NCBI RefSeq assembly: GCF_026626885.1
Contig: NZ_JAPNOA010000020.1
Location: forward strand, 123,651 to 187,650
Length of the DNA stretch: 64,000 nt
Reading direction: 5' to 3'
DNA from: Parathalassolituus penaei
Lineage (GTDB): Bacteria > Pseudomonadota > Gammaproteobacteria > Pseudomonadales > Oceanobacteraceae
This document shows, in pieces, positions 1 to 9,584 of the stretch (positions are counted from its first letter, which is position 1; every line of letters starts with the position of its first letter). Under the pieces are notes generated by a model that was not told the DNA's origin, did not search any database, and saw only the letters and a list, made by a program, of their open reading frames with translations. A program made the translations under genes and the position numbers.

Positions 1-151
1 CCAGCGCCGCGCGCTGGCGGTGGTCATCGGCTTCGCCGTGGGAGAAGTTCAGGCGCACCACATCGGCACCCGCTGCAATCAGCGCTTCGATCCGTTCAGG
101 ACTGCTGGTGGCCGGACCAAGGGTGGCCACAATTTTGGTTCTTCTGCACAT
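1..151 (-). CDS. pyk: Pyruvate kinase, N-terminal fragment (cut by window edge)
   Basis: Only the first 50 or so codons are present; the gene runs off the left edge. The translation begins [19 protein letters not shown] and continues to [10 protein letters not shown], the signature start of pyruvate kinase, including the RxNFSHG segment that binds the phosphate and metal of phosphoenolpyruvate. The enzyme makes pyruvate and ATP from PEP and ADP in the cytoplasm. It starts 9 bp after the gap stop codon on the same strand, so gap and pyk very likely form one lower-glycolysis operon. The two known isozyme types (PykA, PykF) cannot be told apart from this fragment. Confidence 0.9.
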   Translation of the reverse strand, partial: MCRRTKIVATLGPATSSPERIEALIAAGADVVRLNFSHGEADDHRQRAAL

Positions 152-160
152 AGTCTGGCC

Positions 161-1162
161 TTAGCGTGCGCTCATCAGGGCCAGAGTGTTGTCCAGCATA
201 CGGTTGGAGAAACCCCACTCGTTGTCATACCAGGACATCACTTTCACCAGACGGCCGGAGACCTTGGTCTGGCTGCCATCAAAAATGGACGAACGCGGAT
301 CGTGGTTGAAGTCGATGGAAACCAGCGGCGCGTCGTTGTAACCCAGCACGGCGGATTCCTTGGCGGCAGCGGCCATCAGTTCGTTCACTTCTTTCACGCT
401 GGTTTCACGGCACGCGATAAAACTCAGGTCCACCAGAGACACGTTGATGGTTGGCACACGTACGGCCATACCGTCGAACTTGCCTGCCAGTTCCGGCAGC
501 ACCAGACCAACCGCGGCGGCAGCGCCGGTTTTGGTCGGGATCATGGACTGGGTGGCAGAACGGGCGCGGTAGAGGTCGGAGTGGTAAACATCCGACAGGT
601 TCTGGTCGTTGGTGTAGGCGTGGATGGTGGTCATCAGGCCACTTTCGATACCAATGGCACGGTGCAGCACCTGCGCCACTGGCGACAGGCAGTTGGTGGT
701 ACAGGACGCGTTGGAAATAATCTGATGGTCGGCGGTCAGAACCTGATCATTCACGCCAAACACCACGGTGGCATCCACATCGGTGCCCGGTGCAGAAATA
801 ATGACCTTGCGGGCACCGGCGGTCAGGTGTGCGGCGGCTTTGTCACGGCTGGTGAACAGGCCGGTGCATTCGTATACCACGTCAACCTGATGTTCGCCCC
901 ATGGCAGCTCGGCCGGGTTACGAATGGCGCTGATGGCAATGCGGTCACCGTTGACGGTGATGCTTTCGTTGTCAGAGCTGACAGAGCCCGGGAAGCGGCC
1001 GTGAACGCTGTCATACTGGAACAGGTGAGCGTTGGTTGCCGGTGGTGCCAGATCGTTGATCGCTACGACCTGAATACGGTCGCGGTAGTGATTTTCGTAC
1101 AGGGCACGCAGGACGTTACGGCCGATGCGGCCAAAACCGTTAATTGCAACTCGAATAGTCAT
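161..1162 (-). CDS. gap: Type I glyceraldehyde-3-phosphate dehydrogenase
   Basis: The 333-residue protein has the normal family length. It carries the N-terminal Rossmann motif [10 protein letters not shown] (residues 7-16) and the catalytic segment SNASCTTNC with nucleophile Cys154 and base His181. The C-terminal [12 protein letters not shown] motif is intact. It oxidises glyceraldehyde 3-phosphate to 1,3-bisphosphoglycerate. In pseudomonads gap-1 is divergent from edd and serves the lower part of the ED pathway; the same head-to-head arrangement with edd is seen here. It is followed 9 bp later by pyk. The related erythrose-4-phosphate dehydrogenase (Epd) is an alternative, but the sequence around the catalytic cysteine and the ED context favour Gap. 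Confidence 0.95.
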   Translation of the reverse strand: MTIRVAINGFGRIGRNVLRALYENHYRDRIQVVAINDLAPPATNAHLFQYDSVHGRFPGSVSSDNESITVNGDRIAISAIRNPAELPWGEHQVDVVYECTGLFTSRDKAAAHLTAGARKVIISAPGTDVDATVVFGVNDQVLTADHQIISNASCTTNCLSPVAQVLHRAIGIESGLMTTIHAYTNDQNLSDVYHSDLYRARSATQSMIPTKTGAAAAVGLVLPELAGKFDGMAVRVPTINVSLVDLSFIACRETSVKEVNELMAAAAKESAVLGYNDAPLVSIDFNHDPRSSIFDGSQTKVSGRLVKVMSWYDNEWGFSNRMLDNTLALMSAR

Positions 1163-1546
1163 GATGAGCCTCAGGGTGTTCTTATTTTTGGTAATATTTA
1201 ATAAAAATTTACATCCGGAAGGCTCGAAGTCAAGGATTTTTGGTAGGAAACGCGTCGTTTATTTTGTAAACTTACATAAAATTCGCGAGAAGTCTTTCAC
1301 AACCTTTCACCGCGGTGAAAGGCTTTGTAACAAAGGCCTCTGACAGTGCCCGGATTGCCCACCGGCACTGGACTGAACCGCTCTGGATGGCCTGATTCCT
1401 GTTCCCGTTGGTGCTTTTTGGCTCCGTCGGGTCTGACGGCAGGTAAGTGGGAACATCGGCAGCCAGTCACAGAGTTTGACCCCTTTGATGAAAGAAATTT
1501 CCGAACCTTAATAATCACAAGAAACACATCATCCGGGAGGAGCGTT
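1163..1546. promoter_or_regulatory. Divergent gap/edd control region
   Basis: This 384-bp A+T-rich stretch separates divergent gap and edd and must hold both promoters. It contains a perfect 20-bp palindrome (1303-1322) preceded by a direct repeat of its left half-site (CTTTCAC at 1294-1300). It also contains a short palindrome TGTAAACTTACA near 1265-1276. Reading frames extend upstream of edd but have no good ribosome binding site. Neither palindrome matches the HexR consensus of known gammaproteobacteria closely enough for me to name the regulator. Confidence 0.6.
1303..1322. promoter_or_regulatory. Perfect palindrome, candidate operator of gap/edd
   Basis: CCTTTCACCGCGGTGAAAGG is a perfect 20-bp inverted repeat with no loop, which suits a dimeric DNA-binding protein better than a terminator (no T run follows). 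The right half continues as TGAAAGGCTTTGTAACA, and 14 of those 17 bases recur at 12141-12157 between zwf and the porin gene. The half-site also appears upstream of the glucose ABC transporter at 16474. The cognate regulator is not known from the sequence; GltR-like or an unlinked regulator are both possible. Confidence 0.5.
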
Positions 1547-3373
1547 ATGCATCCGGTCGTCGAACAGGTTACGCAACGCATCATCAAACGCAGCTCTGCC
1601 GCCCGCAGTGCCTATCTGGCCAGTATGAAGGCCGCCGAAGAACAGGGCGTGCACCGCGCCACGCTGGCCTGTGGCAACCTTGCCCACGGTTTTGCCGCCT
1701 GTAACAGCCATGACAAGGACGTCCTGAAACTCATGAATCAGGTCAACGTTGCCATGGTGACGGCCTACAACGACATGCTGTCGGCGCACCAGCCGTTTGA
1801 GCACTACCCGGAAAAAATCCGTGCCGCCGTGCGCGCCATGGGGTCGGTGGCTCAGGTTGCCGGTGGTGTTCCGGCCATGTGTGATGGGGTGACCCAGGGA
1901 CAACCGGGCATGGAGCTGTCACTGTTCAGTCGTGATGCGATTGCCATGGCGACCGCCATTTCCCTTTCTCACAACATGTTTGATGCCGCCCTCTACCTGG
2001 GGGTGTGTGACAAGATCGTTCCGGGCCTGTTGATGGGGGCCCTGCGTTTTGGCCATCTGCCAACCGTGTTTGTACCAGCGGGCCCGATGCCATCCGGTTT
2101 GCCAAACAAGGAAAAAGCCCGTATTCGCCAGCTCTATGCCCAGGGCAAGGTTGGCCGCGAAGAATTGCTGCAGTGTGAAGCGGATTCCTACCACAGCGCT
2201 GGCACCTGTACTTTTTACGGCACGGCCAACAGTAACCAGATGATGGTGGAGATCATGGGTCTGCACCTGCCGGGGTCTTCCTTCGTGAATCCGGGCACCG
2301 AGATGCGTGACGCTTTGACCGCTTACGCGGCCCAGCAAGCGGTGCGCCTGACCGCCCAGAACGGCCGTTTCACTCCGCTGTACGAAATCGTTGATGAAAA
2401 ATCGCTGGTGAACGGCATTGTTGCCCTGCTGGCGACCGGTGGTTCAACCAACCACACCATGCATATCATCGCCATTGCGGCGGCGGCCGGTGTGATCATC
2501 AACTGGGATGACTTCTCTGACCTGTCGTCGGTGGTGCCGCTGATTGCCCGCGTTTACCCGAACGGCGAAGCCGACATCAACCACTTCCAGGCCGCTGGTG
2601 GTGTGTCTTACGTGGTGCGTGAACTGCTGGCTGGTGGTTACCTGCACAACGACGTGATGACCATCATGGGCCAGGGTCTTGATCGTTACATGCAGGAGCC
2701 ATTCCTGCAGAACGGTGAACTGGTATGGCGTGACGGCCCGGAAGCCTCACTGGACGAAAAAGTGCTGCGCTCCCACGGCAACCCGTTCTCCGCCGATGGT
2801 GGCCTCAAACTCATGAGTGGCAACCTCGGTCGTGGTGTCATCAAGATTTCGGCGGTAGCACCGGAACACCGGGTGGTGGAAGCCGATGCCATTGTCTTTA
2901 ACGATCAGGACGAGCTGGCTGCCGCCTTCAAGGCTGGTGAGCTGGAGCGTGATTTTATCGCCGTGGTGCGTTATCAGGGCCCGAACGCCATTGGTATGCC
3001 AGAACTGCACAAACTGACGCCATTCCTCGGCACCCTGCAGGACAAGGGTTTCAAGGTGGCACTGGTGACCGACGGCCGTATGTCCGGTGCCTCCGGTAAA
3101 GTACCGGCGGCGATTCACGTCTGGCCGGAGGCCCGTCTGGGTGGCCCGCTGGCGCATGTTCAGACCGGCGACCGTATCCGTCTGGATGGCAACACCGGTG
3201 AGCTGAGCCTGCTGGCAGCCGATGACAGCTGGCTGCAGCGTCCGGCCTCGGAACCGGCGGTGGTGAATGAACACCACAACGGTATGGGCCGTGAGCTGTT
3301 TGCACCGATGCGCCAGCAGGTGAATTCTGCGGAGCAAGGCGCAACCGTTTTCCGTTTTGCCGGTATCGAGTGA
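1547..3373 (+). CDS. edd: Phosphogluconate dehydratase (6-phosphogluconate to KDPG)
   Basis: The 608-residue protein is an IlvD/Edd-family dehydratase of normal length. The signature [20 protein letters not shown] lies at residues 111-130. Cys112, Cys154 and Cys221 are consistent with the three cysteines that hold the family 4Fe-4S cluster; [16 protein letters not shown] surrounds the third. The start is ATG 1547 because a strong GGGAGG ribosome site lies just upstream and the N-terminus then matches known Edd proteins; the open frame extends further upstream without support. It converts 6-phosphogluconate to 2-keto-3-deoxy-6-phosphogluconate. glk follows after 10 bp, giving an edd-glk operon as in Pseudomonas. 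Confidence 0.96.
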   Translation: MHPVVEQVTQRIIKRSSAARSAYLASMKAAEEQGVHRATLACGNLAHGFAACNSHDKDVLKLMNQVNVAMVTAYNDMLSAHQPFEHYPEKIRAAVRAMGSVAQVAGGVPAMCDGVTQGQPGMELSLFSRDAIAMATAISLSHNMFDAALYLGVCDKIVPGLLMGALRFGHLPTVFVPAGPMPSGLPNKEKARIRQLYAQGKVGREELLQCEADSYHSAGTCTFYGTANSNQMMVEIMGLHLPGSSFVNPGTEMRDALTAYAAQQAVRLTAQNGRFTPLYEIVDEKSLVNGIVALLATGGSTNHTMHIIAIAAAAGVIINWDDFSDLSSVVPLIARVYPNGEADINHFQAAGGVSYVVRELLAGGYLHNDVMTIMGQGLDRYMQEPFLQNGELVWRDGPEASLDEKVLRSHGNPFSADGGLKLMSGNLGRGVIKISAVAPEHRVVEADAIVFNDQDELAAAFKAGELERDFIAVVRYQGPNAIGMPELHKLTPFLGTLQDKGFKVALVTDGRMSGASGKVPAAIHVWPEARLGGPLAHVQTGDRIRLDGNTGELSLLAADDSWLQRPASEPAVVNEHHNGMGRELFAPMRQQVNSAEQGATVFRFAGIE

Positions 3374-3383
3374 GGTAATAGCG

Positions 3384-4358
3384 GTGAGTAATGCAGTACT
3401 GGTAGGTGATATTGGTGGAACCAATGCCCGTTTTGCCTGGATCGACAGTTCGGCTGCCAATGCCGGTCTGCAACAGGTGATTACGCTGGCAACGGCTGAC
3501 CACAGCAACATTGATGAAGCGATTCGTGAATACTGCAGCCGCGCCGGTATTGCGATTCCGACTCGCGCTTGTCTGGCTCTGGCGTGCCCGGTGGATGGTG
3601 AAGACATCCGCATGACCAACAACCACTGGTTTTTCAATCGCCAGCAGTTGAGTCAGGCACTGGGTCTGCAACAGCTGAAACTGGTGAATGACTTTACCGC
3701 TCAGGCGTTAGGCATGTTGTGTGTCGACGCCGCCGACCTGCTGCCGGTAGGCGCTGGTACGGCGCTGCCACAAGCGGCCCGTCTGGTGATTGGCCCCGGC
3801 ACTGGTCTGGGCGTGGGCAGTCTGGCTTACACCCCGAATGGCTGGTTGCCATTACCGGGTGAAGGTGGACACGTCAGCCTTGCCCCTCACAACGAACAGG
3901 AAGACGCCATTCTGGTGGGCTTCCGCCGTTTGTACGGACGGGTATCGGTTGAGCGGGTGCTGAGTGGTCAGGGTCTGCTGGACCTCTACGGCATCATGGC
4001 TGAACTGCGCGGCGTTGCCGCTGAGCTGGATAGCCCGGCGGCGGTCAGCTCGGCCGCGCTGGAAAACCCGGACTCACTGGCCGGTGATGTACTGCGCCAG
4101 TTCTTCCGCATGCTCGGTTCAGTGGCAGGCGACAACAGCCTCACCATCGGTTGCCGTGGTGGTGTGTATCTGTGTGGTGGCATTCTGCCACGGGTACGCG
4201 AGCTGTTCCTCAGCAGCCCCGACTTCCGTCAGGGCTTCGAAAACAAGGGCCGTTTCCGGGAATATCTGGCCGCCGTGCCAGTGTGGTTGTGTGTTGCCGA
4301 AAACCCCGGCTTGCTGGGTGCAGCGGCAGCACTGGATAACCCGCTGGTAAGAGGCTGA
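3384..4358 (+). CDS. glk: Glucokinase (ROK-unrelated bacterial Glk type)
   Basis: The 324-residue protein matches the Glk (PF02685) family in length and motifs. The N-terminal phosphate-binding motif DIGGTNARF is followed by LVNDFTAQALG, by PGTGLGVGSL, and by GGHVSLAP. It phosphorylates glucose to glucose 6-phosphate with ATP. A GTG start at 3384 is chosen because GAGG at 3372-3375, overlapping the edd stop, gives an 8-nt spacing; an in-frame start at 3357 would lie inside edd. Translational coupling with edd is likely. Together with the ABC glucose transporter at 16.6-20.9 kb it provides the entry step of the ED pathway. Confidence 0.94.
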   Translation: MSNAVLVGDIGGTNARFAWIDSSAANAGLQQVITLATADHSNIDEAIREYCSRAGIAIPTRACLALACPVDGEDIRMTNNHWFFNRQQLSQALGLQQLKLVNDFTAQALGMLCVDAADLLPVGAGTALPQAARLVIGPGTGLGVGSLAYTPNGWLPLPGEGGHVSLAPHNEQEDAILVGFRRLYGRVSVERVLSGQGLLDLYGIMAELRGVAAELDSPAAVSSAALENPDSLAGDVLRQFFRMLGSVAGDNSLTIGCRGGVYLCGGILPRVRELFLSSPDFRQGFENKGRFREYLAAVPVWLCVAENPGLLGAAAALDNPLVRG

Positions 4359-5320
4359 GCGGATTGGCCGACTGTCCTGTCGGAGCCGTCGGGGTACGGC
4401 TTCGCCTCAAACCGCAACATCGGTATCGCTATCCCGGCCGTCGTGCGATCGGTCGGGTGCCTTTTCTGGCTGCGACTGATTCAAATCCTGCCGTATTTCT
4501 CGCCGGGAGCGTCTGGCTTGTCATTTTTGCTGCAATGAGTCGGTGATTTTGTACCAGATGGTAGATGAAGCTGGCGCGCTGTCGCTGGATAATGGCTCTG
4601 TTTCGTGACGGACGCCGTTCGCCGAGACAGTAGCGCCCCAACGAGTGGTGCGACAAGCACCGGGAGTAGGGAGATCTCCATATATGACCAGGTTGGCGTA
4701 GTGATCAGCTGCAGGAGCAGGTCGTAATTGTCAGGAGGCAGGAGATCTCCTTGCCTTCATTCCTTGTTTGGCATTCTTTTACCGGCTGCGATTGCCCTCT
4801 TTTGCCGAACTTCCCGTAACCAGGCTGAAGTTTGTGGCGACGGTTATCTGTCCACTGCGACCATCAACAGTCTCATATGTCTGTTCCGTAACCGGGCTTC
4901 GATTCCGCTGGCTGTTCAGGATCGCGCGTCTGGACTTCCGTCCAATCGCTTTCGTCGACGAAATTCCGTACTCCATGCATGAGGAATCACGTTGTTTGCA
5001 GCATTAATGGCAAAAACTGTTTTGGAATTTTGATTTTTTGCTGATATCAATCATTGTTATGATTTTCAAAAGTGTTAATTGTGACAATCGATAACTTAAT
5101 GACATGTTCGATATGGATAATGGGTTGGGTCCGATGTCCAGAGCTGTAGCAAGCGGGAGTTTATAGCGTGCTTTCAGTGAATGATTGGCAGACCAAGGTC
5201 TGTCGTGTGAGACGAAAGCGCCTTCGGGAATGTGATAGCAGCACCGGAAATGGCCCATTCGTCTCGGGAGGTGTGACTGGATATAGGACTAACCATGTCG
5301 TTAAATTTAAAGGATTGAAT
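4359..5320. other. Long intergenic region, no convincing gene
   Basis: These 962 bp between glk and the lipoprotein gene contain only short overlapping frames in several registers, without good start sites. The first 50 bp have a hairpin CCGAC-N6-GTCGG (from 4368) followed by GC-rich sequence but no T run. A faintly similar CCGAC...GTCGG segment lies after pgi near 7001. From about 5020 the sequence becomes A+T-rich, with an ATTGTGACAAT palindrome at about 5079-5089, so the promoter of the lipoprotein gene is probably here. No RNA gene is recognised. Confidence 0.5.
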
Positions 5321-6409
5321 ATGAACAAACACCTGCTTGCGGTCAGCATTGCCACTATCATGCTGAGCGGATGTGCAACACAGGCCAGTAAAGACAGCAG
5401 TGCTGCAGACACCGGTGAGTATCAAAAGCTGGTGACCTCCAATCAGGAGCTGACCAAGCAAAATGAAGAACTGCTGCAGAAGCTGAAAGCGTCCGAGTCT
5501 GATGAGGCGGCTGTGAGTGAAGCAAGCTCACCGGCGATTGATCAGCAGCTCCCCCCGAATGCCCTGCCTGGCCACTGTTACGCACGACTGGTCATTCCTG
5601 AGCAATACAAGGATGAAATCCAGAAGGTGATGATCGAGCCTGAACAGACCAGTGTTGAGGTCGAACCGGCACGATACGAAACCGAGTCCAAGGAAGTTCT
5701 GGTCAGCGAAGCCTGGGATGAACTGGTGGTGGTTCCAACCACCTACAAAACCGTAGAAGAACAGGTTCTGGTCAAGGAAGAATCCAAAAAGCTGGTTAAA
5801 AAACCGGCTGAGTACGAGACAGTCACCGAGAAAGTGGTGATTCGTCCTGCCTACACCACCTGGAAGAAAGGCCATGGTCCGGTTGAGAAACTGGACGACG
5901 CCACCGGCGAGATTCTCTGTCTGGTTGAAGTGCCGGAAGAGTCCAAAATGGTTTCCAAAACGGTACTGATAAAACCGGAGCGCACCGAAGAGGAAGTGAT
6001 TCCGGCGGAATACACCACCGTCAGCAAGCAGGTTGTGGATGTAGCGGCTCACACCGAAACCATCAATCATCCCGCGGTCTACAAGACGGTAGAAGTAGAG
6101 AAAATGGTTGAGCCTCCGAAAGAGCTGGCCCAGACCGTTCCTGCCAAGTACCAGGACCTGCCACAGACCGTCAAGGTATCGGATGCCCGCATGGAATGGC
6201 GTGAAATTCTGTGTGAAACCAACACCACTCCTGACATCGTCAAGAACTTGCAGCAGGCCCTGCTGGATCATAACTACAATCCGGGCCCGGTGGATGGCGC
6301 AGTGGGCTGGCGTACTATGAATGCGGTAACCGCATTCCAGAAAGACAATGGTCTGCCAACCGGACAGCTGACCCTGCAAACCCTGAGTGCACTGGGCGTG
6401 ATGAACTGA
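5321..6409 (+). CDS. Lipoprotein with repeated valine-rich motif and C-terminal peptidoglycan-binding domain
   Basis: The 362-residue product starts with a lipoprotein signal ending in the lipobox LSGC (Cys18); alanine at +2 predicts outer-membrane sorting. A short coiled-coil-like stretch (about 28-50) follows. Residues about 90-300 are built of degenerate repeats of the type P-x-x-Y-x-T-V-x-x-x-V, for example PAEYETVTEKVV, PAEYTTVSKQVV and PAVYKTVEVEKMV. The last 60 residues form a PG_binding_1-like domain (LQQALLDHNYNPGPVDGAVG, then TMNAVTAFQKDNGL). This suggests an outer-membrane lipoprotein that grips the cell wall; its precise role is unknown. ATG 5321 is chosen for the signal peptide and the upstream AAAGGA; the frame is open further upstream. 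A strong terminator follows. Confidence 0.8.
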   Translation: MNKHLLAVSIATIMLSGCATQASKDSSAADTGEYQKLVTSNQELTKQNEELLQKLKASESDEAAVSEASSPAIDQQLPPNALPGHCYARLVIPEQYKDEIQKVMIEPEQTSVEVEPARYETESKEVLVSEAWDELVVVPTTYKTVEEQVLVKEESKKLVKKPAEYETVTEKVVIRPAYTTWKKGHGPVEKLDDATGEILCLVEVPEESKMVSKTVLIKPERTEEEVIPAEYTTVSKQVVDVAAHTETINHPAVYKTVEVEKMVEPPKELAQTVPAKYQDLPQTVKVSDARMEWREILCETNTTPDIVKNLQQALLDHNYNPGPVDGAVGWRTMNAVTAFQKDNGLPTGQLTLQTLSALGVMN

Positions 6410-6426
6410 TATCCGTCGGGTGAAGC

Positions 6427-6457
6427 AACGGGCTGCCTTGGCAGCCCGTTTTTTTTT
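6427..6457 (+). terminator. Rho-independent terminator of the lipoprotein gene
   Basis: An 11-bp perfect stem (AACGGGCTGCC, loop TT, GGCAGCCCGTT) is followed by an uninterrupted T run. It lies 18 bp after the lipoprotein stop codon, between this gene and the convergent small gene at 6553-6855. Confidence 0.93.
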
Positions 6458-6552
6458 CGCCTACGCGAGGCTCTGTAACGGTTGCGTGAAGCCTTGCCAG
6501 CGCTTTTCAACCGCAACGATCACCTCGGGAGGTAGCCAGGCGGTGGATTATG

Positions 6553-6855
6553 TTACCGGGGAAAGTTGGATATCGCGCAGGATGTCCGGTGCTTTTGTAT
6601 TACATCCGCCAGAAACCCTTCAGTGAATACTGACAGCTGCATCAGCAGTTTGTCGGCAGACAACGCCCCTGACTCGCCCTTCTGAGAAGTCTGCAGCAAT
6701 TCCTGACAGACCTTGTCCATGGTCTGTGTCAGGTTGCGCAGCAGCATCCCGTCGGTCTGCTGCGAGGCCATATCCTTGTTGATCATACGTTCGTACTGAC
6801 GCAGCCATTGGCGTTTCAGGCTGTCAATGGAGGCTGGATCTGTGGCGCATTCCAT
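6553..6855 (-). CDS. Small hypothetical protein, 100 residues
   Basis: The start at 6855 is supported by a good ribosome site (CCAGGAGGT, 6 nt upstream), giving MECATDPASIDSLKRQWLRQ and a 100-residue protein. It is mostly predicted helix, with no signal peptide or membrane segment, and carries many charged and glutamine residues (LRNLTQTMDKVCQELLQ). I do not recognise a family. The fold could be a small helical bundle. It lies 179 bp downstream of pgi on the same strand and ends tail-to-tail with the lipoprotein gene. The ribosome site is the main evidence that it is real. Confidence 0.55.
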   Translation of the reverse strand: MECATDPASIDSLKRQWLRQYERMINKDMASQQTDGMLLRNLTQTMDKVCQELLQTSQKGESGALSADKLLMQLSVFTEGFLADVIQKHRTSCAISNFPR

Positions 6856-7034
6856 TAAGAACCTCCTGGCGATGATGGATACCCGGTAGCACCCGCCGAT
6901 CCGGGGTCGGCAAGGCCTTGTGGGTTCCATCAAAATGCACACCAGAATCCGCAGGTCAGCGAATCCGTCGCAGCCGACGACGCCGAACCGGACAAATGGC
7001 CGACTGCCCCATCGCTGTCGGGCCGGGGTTTCGC

Positions 7035-8693
7035 TCAGCCTTCACTGTGCAGCTGACGACGTTTTTCGACGAAGTACTGCATCAGGTTGCGGGTGGAATC
7101 GTCGTGATCCGGCTTGATCTCCCCGCTTTGTAACTCAGGCAGGATGTTTTTGGCCAGGGTTTTACCCAGCTCCACACCCCACTGGTCAAACGAGCAGATA
7201 TCCCAGATCACACCCAGAATGAAAATCTTGTGTTCATACAGGGCTATCAGGGCACCGAGGGTGCGCGGGTCGAGACGGTCGAGCAGCAGGGTGTTGGTCG
7301 GGCGGTTGCCACGGTGCACCTTGTGTGGAATCAGGCGTTCGATTTCGTCGGCGGCCATGCCTTTGGCGGTCAGGTCGCGACGCACGTCGTCGGCGCTGAT
7401 ACCGGCCATCAGGGCTTCGGTCTGGGCGAAGAAGTTGGCCATGAGTTTTTCATGGTGGCCCTGTACCGGGGTGCTGCTTTCAATCGAGCCGATAAAGTCG
7501 GCTGGCACAATGGTGTTGCTCTGGTGCAGGTACTGGTAGAAGGCGTGTTGGCCGTCGATACCCAGCTGACCCCAGATAATGGAGCCAGTGCTGTATGGAA
7601 CCGGGTTGCCATCACGATCCACGGATTTGCCGTTGGATTCCATTTCTGCCTGTTGCAGGTAGGCCGAGAACTTCTGCAGTGGCCAGTCGTACGGCAGGAT
7701 GGCCTGGCTGCTGCGACCGAGGAAGGTGCTGTTCCAGAGGGTGGTCAGCGCCATCCAGATTGGAGCGTTACGTTCCAACGGGGCGTTGCGGAAGTGCAGG
7801 TCCATGTCGTGGGCGCCTTGCAGCAGCTCCTCGAACTGGCGGAAGCCCAGGTACAGCGCGATTGGCAGACCAATGGCGGACCACAGGGAGAAACGGCCAC
7901 CGACCCAGTCCCACATCTGGAAAATGTTTTCCGGGGCGATACCAAAGGCTTTTACCGCTTCAACGTTACTGGATACCGCCACGAAGTGTTTGGCCACAGC
8001 ACGACGGTCAAACGACGATGCCATCAGCCAGTTGCGCGCGGTTTCGGCGTTGGTAATGGTTTCGCTGGTGGTAAAGGTTTTGGATGCCACCACAAACAGT
8101 ACCCGTTCCGGGTTCAGTTCACGCAGCACGTTGGCGATTTCCACGCCGTCCATGTTGGACACAAAGTGCACACGCAGGGTGTCGTCGGCATACGGTTTCA
8201 GCGCCTGGGTCACCATACGCGGGCCGAGGTCGGAACCACCAATACCGATGTTCACCACGTCGGTAATACGTTTGCCGGAGTGACCACGCCATCTGCCCTT
8301 GCGAACGGCGTTCACGAATACACGGATACGCTTCAGTTCGTGGTCGATCACCGGCATCACATCCTTGCCACGCACCAGCACCGGGGTGCCGCTGCGGTTA
8401 CGCAGGGCGGTGTGCAGAACGGCACGCTGTTCCGTGGAGTTGATGATGTCGCCTTCGAACATGCGTTCACGCCACTGTTCGATACCCGCTTCACGCACCA
8501 GCTGCAGCAGCAGGTTCATGACGCCGTCGTTGATCGGGTTGCGGGAAATATCGAGCAGGATGTTCTGCACTTTCAGGGAGTATTTATCGAAACGGTCCGG
8601 GTCGCTGAACAGGGATTTGATCGGGGTTTCGAGGGCCGGGGCAATCTGTTCCTGCAGACTGGTCCAGGCGGGGTGGCGGGTCAATTGCGGCAT
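7035..8693 (-). CDS. pgi: Glucose-6-phosphate isomerase
   Basis: The 552-residue protein has the length of the long bacterial Pgi type. The sugar-phosphate isomerase signatures GIGGSDLGPRM and GGRFSLWSAIGLP are present, as is the C-terminal active-site helix region GVELGKTLAK. It interconverts glucose 6-phosphate and fructose 6-phosphate. In an ED organism it feeds fructose 6-phosphate, made by the nearby fructokinase, into Zwf. Start choice: AGGAG lies 6 nt before ATG 8693, giving MPQLTRHPAW. The frame is open far upstream but without support. It is 173 bp downstream of eda on the same strand, so it may be part of the zwf-pgl-eda-pgi transcript or have its own promoter. Confidence 0.96.
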   Translation of the reverse strand: MPQLTRHPAWTSLQEQIAPALETPIKSLFSDPDRFDKYSLKVQNILLDISRNPINDGVMNLLLQLVREAGIEQWRERMFEGDIINSTEQRAVLHTALRNRSGTPVLVRGKDVMPVIDHELKRIRVFVNAVRKGRWRGHSGKRITDVVNIGIGGSDLGPRMVTQALKPYADDTLRVHFVSNMDGVEIANVLRELNPERVLFVVASKTFTTSETITNAETARNWLMASSFDRRAVAKHFVAVSSNVEAVKAFGIAPENIFQMWDWVGGRFSLWSAIGLPIALYLGFRQFEELLQGAHDMDLHFRNAPLERNAPIWMALTTLWNSTFLGRSSQAILPYDWPLQKFSAYLQQAEMESNGKSVDRDGNPVPYSTGSIIWGQLGIDGQHAFYQYLHQSNTIVPADFIGSIESSTPVQGHHEKLMANFFAQTEALMAGISADDVRRDLTAKGMAADEIERLIPHKVHRGNRPTNTLLLDRLDPRTLGALIALYEHKIFILGVIWDICSFDQWGVELGKTLAKNILPELQSGEIKPDHDDSTRNLMQYFVEKRRQLHSEG

Positions 8694-8866
8694 GATCATC
8701 TCCTGTGGTGTAACCGCCCTGCGGATCATGGCGCGGGGCGGGGGCAAATCGGAACCATAAGGACCGGCAGCCTGCCTGCTGATTGTGACAGGTTGGTGAT
8801 AGCAGGCGTTGGTGCTGGCGGTCGCTGTTATTGTTATTGGTCGGGGCCGGTCTGCGGCGGAGCGGT

Positions 8867-9523
8867 TCAGCTGCGCAAGGCGCTGGCTTCTGCCGCCAGG
8901 TCGCGGATGGCGCCCCAGTTTTTGCTGCTGATCAGGTTGTCCGGAGTTAACCAGGTGCCACCAACACACATCACGTTGTTGAGGCTCAGGTACTCATTGG
9001 CGTTGCTGATGCGGATACCACCAGTCGGGCAGAAACGCACATGCGGGAATGGCCCGGCAATGGAGTTCAGAATGGCAGTACCACCGGCGGCAGCGGCCGG
9101 GAAAAACTTGAAGCGCTGATAACCGAGGTCGAGGGCGGTCATCATTTCAGAGACGGTCTGGATACCTGGCACCATAGGTACACCGGCTTCCAGAGCGGCT
9201 TTCAGCAGTGCCGGAGTGGCGCCCGGCGTGAAGATAAATTCACTGCCAGCGTCGACCGCTTGCTGCAGGTTGGTCGGGTTGGTAACCGTACCGGCACCGA
9301 CACGGGCGCCCGGCACTTCGGCGCGGATCAGACGAATCGCATCCAGTGCGATGTCGGAACGCAGGGTTACTTCCAGTACTGGCAAGCCACCTTCCACCAG
9401 TGCGGTAGCCAGTGGAACGGCATCTTCCAGACGATCAATTTTCAGAACCGGAATCACCGGGGCCAGCGCTGCCATGGCATCAATGGCAGCGATGAAGTGT
9501 TCTGGGTAACGGGCTTCAGACAT
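8867..9523 (-). CDS. eda: KDPG aldolase (2-keto-3-deoxy-6-phosphogluconate aldolase)
   Basis: The 218-residue class I aldolase has the conserved Schiff-base lysine in RFKFFPAAAAGG (about Lys139) and the glutamate in VLEVTLR. The GAGTVTN and FCPTGGI phosphate-binding loops are also present. It cleaves KDPG to pyruvate and glyceraldehyde 3-phosphate, the last specific ED step. A GAGGAC ribosome site precedes ATG 9523; an in-frame TTG six bases upstream is less likely. It lies 61 bp after pgl. The arrangement zwf-pgl-eda on one strand is the classic pseudomonad glucose operon. Confidence 0.96.
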   Translation of the reverse strand: MSEARYPEHFIAAIDAMAALAPVIPVLKIDRLEDAVPLATALVEGGLPVLEVTLRSDIALDAIRLIRAEVPGARVGAGTVTNPTNLQQAVDAGSEFIFTPGATPALLKAALEAGVPMVPGIQTVSEMMTALDLGYQRFKFFPAAAAGGTAILNSIAGPFPHVRFCPTGGIRISNANEYLSLNNVMCVGGTWLTPDNLISSKNWGAIRDLAAEASALRS

Positions 9524-9584
9524 GTGCAAGTCCTCTTTTATAGTAAGTTGTGCCGCTGAGTGTGCGGATGGCGTCCGGCCGGGC

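Noticed and set aside
161..1162. Erythrose-4-phosphate dehydrogenase (Epd) instead of Gap
   Set aside because: The motif around the catalytic cysteine (CTTNCLSPV) and the pairing with pyk and edd are those of glycolytic Gap.
20..1201. Long plus-strand frame opposite gap, and similar frames opposite pgi, gtsA, gtsB and the LamB-type porin gene
   Set aside because: They lie antisense to clearly conserved genes, have biased composition typical of antisense frames in G+C-rich DNA, and lack start signals.
1163..1546. HexR sites at gap/edd and zwf
   Set aside because: Fragments such as TTGTAAACTTACATAA resemble half of the HexR consensus, but spacing and second half-site do not fit, so I cannot name them as HexR sites.
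4359..5320. Small genes in the long spacer after glk
   Set aside because: Frames of 60-85 codons overlap on both strands without ribosome sites or recognisable sequence.
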